From NCBI GenBank assembly GCA_004297395.1, contig SCUO01000099.1, forward strand, positions 1 to 50,361: 50,361 bases of DNA. Direction: 5' to 3'. Source of the DNA: Chloroflexota bacterium. GTDB lineage: Bacteria > Chloroflexota > Limnocylindria > Limnocylindrales > CSP1-4. Of the stretch, positions 23,184-31,437 are shown piece after piece. The notes under the pieces were generated by a model. It was not told the DNA's origin. It searched no databases and was given only the letters and a program-made list of their open reading frames with translations. The position numbers and the translations under genes were made by a program. The stretch's first letter is position 1; every line of letters begins with the position of its first letter.

Positions 23184-24035
23184 ATGAGCTGGACCGACCC
23201 GCAGGAACCGTCGACATCGGCCGCGGGCGCCGAGGTCCCGACGCCGGCTGACCTCGACCTAGGGGACGATCGCACCATCCCTCCTGCCGCTGCCGGCCCT
23301 GGGTCAGCGCCCGGTGAACCGTCGCGCCGCCGATCGACCCTCGGGCGATGGGTCCTGATCGGTGTCGTCATCGTCGTCGTGAGCGCGGTGAGCGCGTACC
23401 TTCGGCGGCCGGAACCGGTGACCCAGCTCGGCATGGACATGTTCGCCCGGATCCCGAGCGAGCAACGCGACGCGCTCACCGACGACCTGCGGGCGGCCGT
23501 GGGTGGTCGCTTCGACGCCATGTCGACGAGCGAGGCACGGACCGAGGTTGCCGCCCTGGTCCAGGCCGGGTTCGCCCGCCTCGACGATGCTCGGCTGGCG
23601 CGTCACCTCGATCTGCTGGTGACTGCCATCTTCCGCGCGAAGGAGGCGACCTGCGCGAGCTTCGGTCGATCGTCGCTCGGCGGGACGGCCGTGGATGAGG
23701 CTGTCGTCCTGGACCTCGTCAATGCCCTCGAGACCGCGGATCTCGAGGAGTGGTATCGCTTGTCGGTCGACGCCATCGCCGCCGAGATGGCCGGGGAACC
23801 GCCCGCCCGAACGGTCAGCGACGCCGAGGTGGAGCTCGCCCTCCAGCCGGTGTACGAGAGCTGGACCGTGGCGGAGCAGGAGGTGGTGGCAGTGGTGATC
23901 GCGAACCTCGCGACGGCCTCGGACGCCGACGTCTGCCGCGCCGTCCGGCTCGCCTACGACGGCACGAACCTGGTCCCCGAGGCGGATCAGGCGATCATCT
24001 CGCTGTACGACATGCAGGCCGCCCCAAGGCGCTGA
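23184..24035 (+). CDS. Single-pass membrane protein of unknown function
   Basis: 283 aa from the ATG at 23184, with GAGGAGA (23172-23178) upstream; the frame continues upstream through gpsA only as an antisense-like shadow. A disordered Pro/Ala N-terminus (1-50) precedes one membrane helix (about 53-72, RWVLIGVVIVVVSAVSAYLR) and an extracytoplasmic helical domain of about 200 residues with lone cysteines (ATCASFG, DADVCRA). No recognised family by eye. Ends just before tRNA-Pro. Confidence 0.75.
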   Translation: MSWTDPQEPSTSAAGAEVPTPADLDLGDDRTIPPAAAGPGSAPGEPSRRRSTLGRWVLIGVVIVVVSAVSAYLRRPEPVTQLGMDMFARIPSEQRDALTDDLRAAVGGRFDAMSTSEARTEVAALVQAGFARLDDARLARHLDLLVTAIFRAKEATCASFGRSSLGGTAVDEAVVLDLVNALETADLEEWYRLSVDAIAAEMAGEPPARTVSDAEVELALQPVYESWTVAEQEVVAVVIANLATASDADVCRAVRLAYDGTNLVPEADQAIISLYDMQAAPRR

Positions 24036-24084
24036 CCTCGACGCGTCGGGCGTGCCTCCGGCGGGACATGTCCTCGGCGGCTGC

Positions 24085-24090
24085 TAGACT
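24085..24090 (+). promoter_or_regulatory. -10 element of tRNA-Pro
   Basis: TAGACT lies 11 nt before the mature tRNA 5' end, giving a pre-tRNA leader of only a few nucleotides. No good -35 is visible. Confidence 0.5.
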
Positions 24091-24101
24091 CCGTGGTCTG
24101 T

Positions 24102-24178
24102 CGGGGCGTGGCGCAGCCTGGTAGCGCACCTGAATGGGGTTCAGGAGGCCGAGCGTTCGAATCGCTCCGCCCCGACCA
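24102..24178 (+). tRNA. tRNA-Pro(GGG)
   Basis: 77 nt, full cloverleaf. The acceptor CGGGGCG (24102-24108) pairs with CGCCCCG (24168-24174), followed by discriminator A and an encoded CCA. D-arm GCGCAGCCTGGTAGCGC; anticodon stem CCTGA/TCAGG around loop ATGGGGT, anticodon GGG; T-arm GAGCG-TTCGAAT-CGCTC. Reads CCC and possibly CCU. Confidence 0.96.
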
Positions 24179-24193
24179 CTCGATCGCACGTGA

Positions 24194-24223
24194 CGAGGCC
24201 CTCGGACGATGCCGAGGGCCTCG
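24194..24223 (+). terminator. Stem-loop after tRNA-Pro
   Basis: Twelve-bp perfect stem (CGAGGCCCTCGG with CCGAGGGCCTCG) with a 6-nt loop, 15 nt after the tRNA. There is no T-run, so termination would rely on the stem alone, as often assumed for GC-rich genomes. It also sits just past the end of the convergent gene and could serve both. Confidence 0.65.
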
Positions 24224-24252
24224 CTGATTCCCCGGGGCGCAGGCCGTCGCAA

Positions 24253-24567
24253 TCAGACGGGATGCGGGCCGTGCGTGATCCGGCCGATCGTGAACCTCGC
24301 GACGAGGACCGCGAGGACCCCGACCACGAGACCGCCGAGGAGCGACTCGTCGAGCGCCAGGCCGTCGATGATCGGCTGGAGCTCGCCCTCGGTCATCTTC
24401 CCCCAGATCACCTCGCTCGCGATGATGCCGCCGACGAACCAGCCGGCCGCGGCGATCAGCCACATCCAGCGGCTGCCTCCGCTGACGACGAGCTGGGCGG
24501 CCAGGCCGAACAGCAACGAGATCGCGACGAGGATCCCGAATCCACCGATTCCAAGGTCGAACTGCAT
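24253..24567 (-). CDS. Small membrane protein, GlsB/YeaQ/YmgE-like
   Basis: 104 aa from the ATG at 24567, with a perfect AAGGAGG about 6 nt upstream. Three hydrophobic helices: GFGILVAISLLFGLAAQLVV, WLIAAAGWFVGGIIASEVIW, and LGGLVVGVLAVLVARF near the end. Size and Gly-rich helices recall the transglycosylase-associated GlsB/YeaQ/YmgE family, often stress-induced, but the match is loose and the Asp/Glu loop (KMTEGELQPIIDGLALDES) is distinctive. Convergent with tRNA-Pro. Confidence 0.65.
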   Translation of the reverse strand: MQFDLGIGGFGILVAISLLFGLAAQLVVSGGSRWMWLIAAAGWFVGGIIASEVIWGKMTEGELQPIIDGLALDESLLGGLVVGVLAVLVARFTIGRITHGPHPV

Positions 24568-24736
24568 CGTCCACCTCCTTCGGGACGCCCCCAACCGCCC
24601 AGCGTGGGTGTCCCGGGCACAGCGACACAAGTGCCGCTCGGCTCGAAGGAGCGATGGGTCTCCGGCAGGTGCGGTCAATCTCGTGGGGCGCTCGAATATG
24701 GGGGAGCCGAGCGGCGGGTCGGGACGCGCCAGCGCG

Positions 24737-25090
24737 TCAGCGCTTCAGCAGGTCCTTCGGAAAGAACAGGTACAGGTTGAAGGCGCCGATCGAGACGACG
24801 AGCACGAGGCGGACGATCAGCGGCCACCCAGACTCCCAGATCCAGAGCCCGACGGCGAGGGGCAGGACAAGCAGCCAGATGACGCCCTGGACGATGATGT
24901 GCTGGCTTCGGGACCACGCCCAGACGCTGTCGAGGCTGCCCTGACTCGTCACGAGGGCGTACGCGAAGAGCCCCCACAGGATCAGGAACAGAACAAAGAC
25001 GAGGACGTTGAACAGCTGCTCCATCCGCGTGGGCTCCTTCTTGCGCGTTCCGCCTTCGCGGGCGACAACGACGCCGCTTTCCTGCGCCAT
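24737..25090 (-). CDS. Small membrane protein, unknown function
   Basis: 117 aa if started at the ATG at 25090 (GGAGG 9 nt upstream); a second ATG at 25024 also has AAGGAG 9 nt upstream and would give 95 aa beginning MEQLFNVLV. Three membrane helices: NVLVFVLFLILWGLFAYALV, QGVIWLLVLPLAVGLWIW and LIVRLVLVVSIGAFNLYLFF. No family recognised. It shares an upstream CGGCACTT element with the other small membrane gene at 24567. Confidence 0.7.
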   Translation of the reverse strand: MAQESGVVVAREGGTRKKEPTRMEQLFNVLVFVLFLILWGLFAYALVTSQGSLDSVWAWSRSQHIIVQGVIWLLVLPLAVGLWIWESGWPLIVRLVLVVSIGAFNLYLFFPKDLLKR

Positions 25091-25446
25091 GGCGACCGAC
25101 CTCCATCGGCCCGCGCGCGAGGCCGCGACTCCGGGCCTCTCGTTCATACCGTGAGGCCCGGTCGCACCGAAGTGCCGAACAGACCTTCGCCGGGGGGGCG
25201 GAAGGCATGGCCTCGACGCGCCCGTGTCGCTCACCCGAGCGAGGTCCACAGCGCCGGTCTCGGGGCCGAGGGGCACCACAGGAATGTGCCATTCGGCACG
25301 GTCCGTGGGCCGTCGTCGCCGGATAGCGTCTCGCCTACAGGAGACCCGCTGGCGCGCCGGACCGATCCCCCCCTCGGTGCTGGCCCCGCGGGTCTCTGTG
25401 TGTCCGCCGGGAGCGATTCGACAGCGGTCCGGCCGCCGGTCCCTCG
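25091..25446. other. 356-nt intergenic region without a convincing gene
   Basis: No open frame here has a start signal and plausible composition. It contains short inverted repeats: GGGCCTC/GAGGCCC around 25135-25160, and GTGCCGAA (25172-25179) against TTCGGCAC (25292-25299). The part nearest 25090 should hold the promoter of the small membrane gene; no standard -35/-10 pair stands out. Confidence 0.6.
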
Positions 25447-25893
25447 TCAGTCCTTGCCGATGTCCTCGTTCCAGACGTCGAGGTGCTCGGCGATGAAGCC
25501 CTGGAGGAGGTCGAAGCACGCGTCCGAGTCCAGGTTCACCACCTCGACCCCGCGTGATCGCAGCAATTCCTCACCACCCACGAACGTCCGGTTCTCGCCG
25601 ATGACGACGCGCGGGATGCCGTAGAGCAGGATCGCGCCGGTGCACATGTCGCAGGGCGACAGGGTCGTGACCATTGTCGCCCGGCGATAGGCCGACGCCG
25701 GCAGCCGGCCGCCGTTCTCGAGGGCATCGGTCTCGCCGTGCCGAATCGCGCTGCCGAGCTGGACGCGCCGATTGTGGCCGGCTCCGGCCACTCGACCGTC
25801 GATGATCAGCGCCGCGCCGATCGGGACACCGCCCTCGGCTCGCCCGATTCGCGCCTGCTCCAGGGCGACGTCGAGGGCCTCGTCGTCGTTCAT
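25447..25893 (-). CDS. Cytosine deaminase, yeast FCY1-like (zinc CDA fold)
   Basis: Converts cytosine to uracil for pyrimidine salvage. 148 aa. Zinc and catalytic residues His52 and Glu54 in HGETDALENGGRLP, Cys81 and Cys84 in TTLSPCDMCTGAILLYGIPR, then VVIGENRTFVGGEELL and a C-terminal WNEDIG. These segments and their spacing follow the fungal cytosine deaminase (HGE, TLSPCDMCTGA, YGIPR, GEN, EDIG) much more closely than tRNA adenosine or guanine deaminases. The unrelated amidohydrolase CodA is the common bacterial alternative. Transcribed divergently from the PLP decarboxylase, with a 62-nt gap; the message is probably leaderless. Confidence 0.9.
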   Translation of the reverse strand: MNDDEALDVALEQARIGRAEGGVPIGAALIIDGRVAGAGHNRRVQLGSAIRHGETDALENGGRLPASAYRRATMVTTLSPCDMCTGAILLYGIPRVVIGENRTFVGGEELLRSRGVEVVNLDSDACFDLLQGFIAEHLDVWNEDIGKD

Positions 25894-25900
25894 GGTCGCT

Positions 25901-25906
25901 AGCCTA
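25901..25906 (-). promoter_or_regulatory. -10 element for leaderless cytosine deaminase transcript
   Basis: Read on the minus strand as TAGGCT, ending 7 nt before the ATG at 25893, with no Shine-Dalgarno sequence between. Confidence 0.5.
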
Positions 25907-25943
25907 GCGAACGCGAGCCCGCCGGGTCGAGGCGGGCGCGGGC

Positions 25944-25949
25944 TAGACT
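25944..25949 (+). promoter_or_regulatory. -10 element for leaderless decarboxylase transcript
   Basis: TAGACT ends 6 nt before the GTG at 25956. It lies back to back with the deaminase -10, so the two promoters share about 40 bp. Confidence 0.5.
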
Positions 25950-25955
25950 CCGATC

Positions 25956-27452
25956 GTGAGCGAGCTCGATCCCCAGCAGGTCGATGGCCTGACCGACCTC
26001 GACCCGGAGGCCTTCCGGGCGGCGCTCCATGCCGTTGCCGACGTGATGGCCGACTATGCCGCCCGGGTCGAGTCGTACCCGGTCTTCCCGCCGATCGAGC
26101 CGGGCAGCCTGGCCGCCCTCTTCCCGGCAGCCCCGCCCGAGGGCCCGGCCCCGATCCAGCAGATCCTCGACGACTACCGGACGCTGATCGAGCCGAACGC
26201 CACCCACTGGGGCCATCCGGGCTTCATGGCCTACTTCGCCACGCCCGCCTCGGCCGCCGGGATCCTCGGCGAGATGCTCATGGCGTCGCTCGGCCAGAAC
26301 ACGATGCTGTGGCGGACCTCGCCGATCGGGACGGAGCTCGAGGCGGTCGTCGTAGGCTGGCTCCGCCAGGGCCTGGGCCTGCCGCCGGAGTTCGACGGCT
26401 TCGTGACGGACACGGCATCGATGTCGTCGCTCATCGCCCTGGCCGGGGCACGTGACGCTGCCGGGTTCACCTCGGCCGGCTACGGCGTCGCCGGCGCGGA
26501 TACGGAGGCGCTTGGCCGCCCCCGCGTGTACGCCTCTGCTGAGGCGCACTCGTCGATCGAGCGGGCCTGCATGACCCTGGGCCTGGGCCGGGCCGGGTAT
26601 GTCGCCATCCCGACCGACGAGGCCTTCGCCCTTCGCCCGGACGCCCTCGCCGCGGCCATCGAGGCCGACATCACCGCCGGCCGCCGGCCGATCGCCGTCG
26701 TCGCCACGATCGGTACGACGTCCTCCACGTCGATCGATCCCGTGGCTGCGATCGCGGACGTGGCCGCGGCCCACCGGCTATGGCTCCACGTCGACGCGGC
26801 ATACGGCGGGGCGGTCGCGCTGCTCCCGGAGCGGCGCGGCCCGTTCGAGGGCTGGGAGCGCGCGGATTCGATCGTCGTGAACCCCCACAAGTGGCTGTTC
26901 GCCCCGCTTGACGCGTCGCTCCTCCTGACCCGGCGGATGGAGGCGCTGCGGGCCGCCTTCTCGCTCGCGCCCGAGTACCTGCGAACGATCGATCGTTCGA
27001 CCCCGGTCCGCGACATCAACGAGCACACCCCCGTCCTCGGGCGGCGCTTCCGGGCCTTGAAGCTGTGGCTGATGCTCCGCTGGTTCGGCCTGGAGGGGTT
27101 CCGCCGAAGGATCGCCCATCACATGGAGCTGGCTCAGGCGCTCGCCGGCTGGGTCGATGCGGAGCCCGACTTCGAGCGGCTCGCGCCCGTGCCGTTCTCG
27201 ACCGTCTGCCTGCGCTATCGACCGCGGGCCCTCGCCGGCCACGAGACCGAGCCGGAGATCGCCGCCCGCCTGGATGACCTCAACGCCCGGCTCATGGACG
27301 CGGTCAACCGGACCGGCGAGGTCTTCCTGTCCCACACCCGCCTCGACGGGCGATTCACGATCCGGGTCGCCCTGGGCCACCTCCGAGGGGAAGAGCGGCA
27401 CGTCGCCCTGGCCTGGGACCTCCTCCGGCACGAGGCCGCCGCGCTCGGCTGA
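25956..27452 (+). CDS. Pyridoxal phosphate-dependent decarboxylase (group II, aromatic amino acid type)
   Basis: 498 aa, GTG start. The fold-type I pattern of aromatic-L-amino-acid/tyrosine decarboxylases is complete: THWGHPGFMAYFATPASAAG, GQNTMLWRTSPIGTELE, TDTASMSSLIALAGARD (cofactor phosphate binding), LHVDAAYGGAVALLPE (Asp pairs with the pyridine nitrogen), and NPHKWLFAPLDASLLLTRR with Lys312 as the Schiff-base lysine. Substrate choice among tyrosine, DOPA, tryptophan or phenylalanine cannot be read by eye. Single gene, divergent from the cytosine deaminase. Confidence 0.93.
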   Translation: MSELDPQQVDGLTDLDPEAFRAALHAVADVMADYAARVESYPVFPPIEPGSLAALFPAAPPEGPAPIQQILDDYRTLIEPNATHWGHPGFMAYFATPASAAGILGEMLMASLGQNTMLWRTSPIGTELEAVVVGWLRQGLGLPPEFDGFVTDTASMSSLIALAGARDAAGFTSAGYGVAGADTEALGRPRVYASAEAHSSIERACMTLGLGRAGYVAIPTDEAFALRPDALAAAIEADITAGRRPIAVVATIGTTSSTSIDPVAAIADVAAAHRLWLHVDAAYGGAVALLPERRGPFEGWERADSIVVNPHKWLFAPLDASLLLTRRMEALRAAFSLAPEYLRTIDRSTPVRDINEHTPVLGRRFRALKLWLMLRWFGLEGFRRRIAHHMELAQALAGWVDAEPDFERLAPVPFSTVCLRYRPRALAGHETEPEIAARLDDLNARLMDAVNRTGEVFLSHTRLDGRFTIRVALGHLRGEERHVALAWDLLRHEAAALG

Positions 27453-27535
27453 CGCCGGCGGACTGACCCCGACCGTTCGCGGCGTGGCATCATCTCCGGG
27501 CCGAGCAACGCCGCCAGCGAGGACACCAGCAGACC

Positions 27536-27925
27536 GTGCCGCCGATCGACGAGCTGATCCGCATCGAGCCCGTGCACCTGGAGCGCCTCGAGCGCCAGGG
27601 CGTCTTCACGACGGGCCTGCTCCTCGAGGTCAGCGAGACGCCGACGCGGCGCCAGACGCTTGCCGACCAGGTCGACGCGTCCACGAACGACGTCCTGGCC
27701 TGGCGCGACGAGGCGCTCATGCTCAACCTCGCCGGTTTCGGGCCGGGGGAGCACACGGTTCTCAGCCAGGCCGGCTTCGAGGGCCTGCGTGACATCCTGG
27801 GCGTCGAGCTGGAGGCCTTCCGGGCCGCCGTCGCCCGGGGCGCCCGGGAGCTCAACATGGAGCCGCCGACGGACATGGCCCTCGAGGGCTGGTGGGAGCA
27901 GGCCCGGACGCTCGAGGACGAGTAG
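27536..27925 (+). CDS. DUF4332-like helix-hairpin-helix protein
   Basis: 129 aa, GTG start. The pattern LERLERQGVFTTGLLLEVSE ... RRQTLADQVDASTNDVLAWRDEALMLNLAGFGPGEHTVLSQAGF ... LRDIL repeats helix-hairpin-helix-like units as in DUF4332 proteins (here given in pieces: TLADQVDASTNDVLAWRD, LMLNLAGFGPGEHTVLSQAG). The family may bind nucleic acid, but the role is unknown. Stands alone between the decarboxylase and the membrane protein. Confidence 0.7.
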   Translation: MPPIDELIRIEPVHLERLERQGVFTTGLLLEVSETPTRRQTLADQVDASTNDVLAWRDEALMLNLAGFGPGEHTVLSQAGFEGLRDILGVELEAFRAAVARGARELNMEPPTDMALEGWWEQARTLEDE

Positions 27926-28003
27926 CCGGATCGCCGGGCGGCGGACGCCCGCAGGCAGCGGCGGTCACCGGCGGCCAAGGGCGGTGATCGGCGGTTCCCG
28001 GGA

Positions 28004-28009
28004 TACCAT
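28004..28009 (+). promoter_or_regulatory. -10 element for leaderless membrane-protein transcript
   Basis: TACCAT ends 6 nt before the GTG at 28016; no ribosome site is present. Confidence 0.45.
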
Positions 28010-28015
28010 GACCCG

Positions 28016-28771
28016 GTGGACCCCTCCCGGATCCTGGCCCGTGCCGGCTTCCTCGCCATCGCCCTGTCGACGGCCCTCGTCATCGCGGCCCTTGCCGTCC
28101 TGCCGTTCCTGTCCTCCGCCTTCGTCGGCTTCGAGCAATCGCGGACCGGGGCGGCGGCCCTGACCGGCTACTCGCCGACCGAGCTGCGGACCGTCACCGA
28201 CGCGATCCTCGCCGATCTGGTCGTCGGGCCGCCGGACTTCGATGTCGAGGTCGGTGGCCGGGCGGTGCTGACCGAACCGGAGCGATCCCACATGCGCGAC
28301 GTCCGCTCGGTGTTCACCGGGTTCTTCCTCGTGGCTGCGGCCGGGTTCCTCGTCCTCATCGCGGCGTTCGCGGCCGCGAGCCGTCGGGGTCGGTCCCGCC
28401 GCGATGCCTGGCCTGGCGTCCGGGCCGGGGCGCTCGCGCTTGCAATCGGGATGGTGGCTGCTGGGGCGGTCGCGCTCGTCGCCTTCGATATCGCGTTCGA
28501 GGTCTTCCACCGGCTCTTCTTCGCCAGCGGGACGTACCTGTTCGATCCGGCGACGTCCCGCCTCGTCCAGCTCTTCCCTGACGTGTTCTGGTCCGAGACC
28601 GCGATCGCGGTCGGTGGCGTGATCGTCGTCCTCGCCGCGGGCGTGGCCTGGCTCGCCGGCCGTCGCCTTCGGGCCGGCGCCCCGGGTCCGGTCTCGGCCG
28701 GCGGCAAGGCCGTCGGACATGCCGAGCCACAGCCCTCGTCCCCGGTCGGCGAGCGAGGACCAGCCCGATGA
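28016..28771 (+). CDS. Integral membrane protein, TIGR01906/DUF1461 family
   Basis: 251 aa, GTG start. Four or five membrane helices; the block FHRLFFASGTYLFDP ... SRLVQLFPDVFWSETAI just before the last helix is the family signature, with a central loop carrying the ERSHMRDVRSVFTGF stretch. No biochemical role has been established for the family as far as I know. The stop overlaps the next ATG by 4 nt, so it is coupled to the M50-CBS protease-like gene. Confidence 0.8.
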   Translation: MDPSRILARAGFLAIALSTALVIAALAVLPFLSSAFVGFEQSRTGAAALTGYSPTELRTVTDAILADLVVGPPDFDVEVGGRAVLTEPERSHMRDVRSVFTGFFLVAAAGFLVLIAAFAAASRRGRSRRDAWPGVRAGALALAIGMVAAGAVALVAFDIAFEVFHRLFFASGTYLFDPATSRLVQLFPDVFWSETAIAVGGVIVVLAAGVAWLAGRRLRAGAPGPVSAGGKAVGHAEPQPSSPVGERGPAR

Positions 28772-30021
28772 TCGGCGTCCCGGTGGCCCGCCTCTTCGGC
28801 ATCGAGATCCGGCTCCAGCTCGGCTGGGTCCTCGTCGTCGCCTTCGTCGCGGCGATCGCCGCGATCCAGGTGTCCGCCGCCGAGCCGTCGATCAACCCCG
28901 CGCTCCAGTGGCTGCTGGGCGGCATCGTCGCGGCCGGCTTCTTCGCGAGCGCCCTGGTCCACGACCTCAGCCATGCCGTCCTGGCCCGCCGCCGGGGGGT
29001 GGAGGTCCGGTCGATCCTCATCTCGTTCTTCGGCGGGACGACGCCGCTCGACCCGGCCTCCACCAACCCCCGCGACGACCTCGTCATCGCTGTCGCCGGG
29101 CCTATCGTGAGCGTGGGCCTCGGGGCAGCCCTGGCCCTCGGGGCGGCGGCCGTCGATGCCGCGGGCGGCGCGGCCGCGACCGTCGCGACCCAGGTCCTGG
29201 CCGTCCTTGCCGTCCTCAACCTCGTCCTCGGGGTCGTCAACGTCATCCCCGCCTATCCCCTCGACGGTGGCCGGATCGTGCGGGCCATCGCCTGGCGGCG
29301 AACCGGTCGCGAGAAGGATGGCTGGCGAGCGGCCGGCCTAGCCGGGCGGATCGTCGGCCTCAGCGTCATCGCCGGCGGGTTCGTGGTGGTCGCCCTCGGT
29401 GACTTCACCAACGGGGCGATGATCGGTCTCAGCGGCTGGTTCCTCGTCCTCTCGGCCCGGGCGATCCGTGAGCGCATCCGGGTCGACGAGCTCATCGGCG
29501 ACCTTCGCGTCGGCGACGTCATGGAGATCGACACGCCGACGGTCCACCCGGGCCTCACGGTCGACACCTTCGCCGGCCAGCTGCTCGACCGCGAGGTGCC
29601 GACGACCGCCATCGTCGTGGTCCAGGACGATGCGGTCCTCGGCATCCTGGGCGTTCGCCAGGTCCAGCGGTTGCGGCCGGCCGAGCTGGCGGCGAAGCGG
29701 GTCGAGGACGTCATGGTCCGCCCACCTCGCCTGCCGATCGTGACGCCCCTGGACGGCCTCGTCGGGGCCGTCGAGCGGCTGCAGCGGTCCGGGCTCGATG
29801 GGCTGCCGGTCGTGGAGGGTGGCCGGCTCGCCGGGGTCCTCACCCGGAGGTCGATCGGTCTCGCGGTCCAGGCTCGGTCGGGCCCGGGGCATGGGGCGGG
29901 CGAGGCCGATGCCTCCGAGCCGGGCGCCGGCGGGAATGGGCCCTCGACCTCGGGCGGGAGTGGGAGTGCATCCCCGGGCCCGGACGATGGCGCCGGTCCC
30001 GTGCCGGGCGCCCCGGCCTGA
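28768..30021 (+). CDS. M50 site-2 protease-like membrane protein with two CBS domains; HExxH altered to HDLSH
   Basis: 417 aa, ATG overlapping the preceding stop. Membrane core about 15-230 with the first zinc motif reading HDLSH (65-69) instead of HExxH, and the second motif NVIPAYPLDGGRIVRAI intact. Two CBS domains follow (about 245-300, VGDVMEIDTPTVHPGLTVD; about 310-368, VEDVMVRPPRLPIVTPLDGL), which usually sense adenosine nucleotides, then a Gly/Ser/Pro tail. This is the Rip3/SpoIVFB-like CBS class. Glu-to-Asp at the catalytic base could lower or abolish proteolysis; zinc ligands remain. The DNA reads CAC GAC CTC AGC CAT without ambiguity. Confidence 0.9.
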   Translation: MIGVPVARLFGIEIRLQLGWVLVVAFVAAIAAIQVSAAEPSINPALQWLLGGIVAAGFFASALVHDLSHAVLARRRGVEVRSILISFFGGTTPLDPASTNPRDDLVIAVAGPIVSVGLGAALALGAAAVDAAGGAAATVATQVLAVLAVLNLVLGVVNVIPAYPLDGGRIVRAIAWRRTGREKDGWRAAGLAGRIVGLSVIAGGFVVVALGDFTNGAMIGLSGWFLVLSARAIRERIRVDELIGDLRVGDVMEIDTPTVHPGLTVDTFAGQLLDREVPTTAIVVVQDDAVLGILGVRQVQRLRPAELAAKRVEDVMVRPPRLPIVTPLDGLVGAVERLQRSGLDGLPVVEGGRLAGVLTRRSIGLAVQARSGPGHGAGEADASEPGAGGNGPSTSGGSGSASPGPDDGAGPVPGAPA

Positions 30022-30032
30022 CCCAGCCGACG

Positions 30033-31400
30033 ATGGCCCCGCACGAGGCGACACGGCCCGATGAGGCGACACCCCGCCTCCGATCGGTCGAGGACACCCT
30101 GGCCACGGTGCTCGCCGCCATCCCCGGACCCACCGAACCCGAGATCGCCTGGATCCACGACGCGCTCGGCCGGGTCACGGCCGAGGACGCCCTGGCCACC
30201 ACGGACCTGCCGCCGTGGGACAACGCCGCCATGGACGGCTACGCGATCCAGGCGGCCGACATCGCCGCGGCGACCGAGGCGTCGCCGATCGGGCTCGAGG
30301 TCATCGGCGACGTCGCTGCCGGAGCGGACCCTGATGTCGAGGTCCGGCGCGGTAGCGCCGTGCGGATCGCGACCGGGGCCCGGATCCCGAGAGGCGCTGA
30401 CGCCGTCGTCCAGGTCGAGCTGACGACCCCGGCCGACGCCGCCGATGCTCCCGCTGGCCCGCGCGGTCGCCACGGCGCCGGCCCGGTCCCGACCCGCTGC
30501 CTCGTCCACCAGCCGGTGCCCGCAGGGGCGTCGATCCGGGCGGCCGGCAGCGATCTGCGGCGGGGATCGGTCGTCCTCCAGGCCGGGTCGCGGATCGGGC
30601 CGGCGGCCGTCGCCGTGACCGCCGGGGCGGGGATCGCGCACCTCGCCGTCCGCCGCCGCCCGGTCGTCGGCATCCTCGCGACCGGGAATGAGCTCCGCGA
30701 TGCCGGGTCGTCGCTGGGTACCTCGGGGATCCCCGATGCCAACGGCCCCGCGTTGATGGCGCTCGTGGCCGAGGCCGGCGCCGACGGCCGGAGCCTCGGG
30801 ATCGCCCACGACACTCTTGATGACGTGAAGGCCCGGGTCTGCGCTGGGTTGCAGGAGGCCGACGTGATCATCGTGTCCGGCGGGGTCTCCGTCGGGCCGT
30901 ACGACCACGTCCGGGCCGGCTTCGAGGCCTACGGCACGATCGAGCTCTGGCGGGTCGCGGTCCAGCCGGGCAAGCCGTTCGCGTTCGGGACGGCGCCGCG
31001 ACCCGGCGGCGGGTCGCCCGTCCTGCTGTTCGGGCTGCCCGGCAATCCCGTCTCGACCTTCGTCACCTTCGAGCTGTTCGTCCGGCCGGCCCTGCGGCGC
31101 CTGCAGGGCCTGGCGCGGCTCCAGCGGCCGCGCGATCGGGCCGTGCTCCTCGATCGGACCCCCAAGGGCGCGGGTCGGAGGGCGTTCGTGCGGGTCCTCG
31201 TGGACCGTGAGCCGAACGGAACGCCCGTTCGCGACCGTGAGGGCCGCCTCCGGGCCCGTCTTGCCGGTGGCGCGGCGGGACAGGGAAGCCACGTCCTGTC
31301 GGCCCTCGCCGCGGCCGAGGCCCTGGCCGTCATCCCCGAATCGGTCGACGTCCATCCCGAAGGCGGCGAGGTCGAGCTGTGGTGGCTGGAACGGGACTGA
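30033..31400 (+). CDS. moeA: Molybdopterin molybdenumtransferase MoeA
   Basis: Inserts molybdate into adenylylated molybdopterin. 455 aa, ATG 11 nt after the M50-CBS stop. Hallmarks: ALGRVTAEDALATTDLPPWD with AAMDGYAI, GSAVRIATGARIPRGADAVV, RRPVVGILATGNEL, IIVSGGVSVGPYDHV, and LFGLPGNPVSTFVTFELFVR. All four MoeA domains are present. About 20 residues of Ala/Arg-rich sequence (about 135-155) are inserted. First of a moeA-moaC-mog group. Confidence 0.96.
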   Translation: MAPHEATRPDEATPRLRSVEDTLATVLAAIPGPTEPEIAWIHDALGRVTAEDALATTDLPPWDNAAMDGYAIQAADIAAATEASPIGLEVIGDVAAGADPDVEVRRGSAVRIATGARIPRGADAVVQVELTTPADAADAPAGPRGRHGAGPVPTRCLVHQPVPAGASIRAAGSDLRRGSVVLQAGSRIGPAAVAVTAGAGIAHLAVRRRPVVGILATGNELRDAGSSLGTSGIPDANGPALMALVAEAGADGRSLGIAHDTLDDVKARVCAGLQEADVIIVSGGVSVGPYDHVRAGFEAYGTIELWRVAVQPGKPFAFGTAPRPGGGSPVLLFGLPGNPVSTFVTFELFVRPALRRLQGLARLQRPRDRAVLLDRTPKGAGRRAFVRVLVDREPNGTPVRDREGRLRARLAGGAAGQGSHVLSALAAAEALAVIPESVDVHPEGGEVELWWLERD

Positions 31401-31437
31401 CGAAGCCCACGCGGTGCGGCACCCGGGGGCGGCTCCC

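Noticed and set aside
24629-25299. Sigma-54-like GGCAC sites near the small membrane genes
   Set aside because: The downstream GC half of the -24/-12 pair does not match well, and sigma-54 is not expected in this kind of organism.
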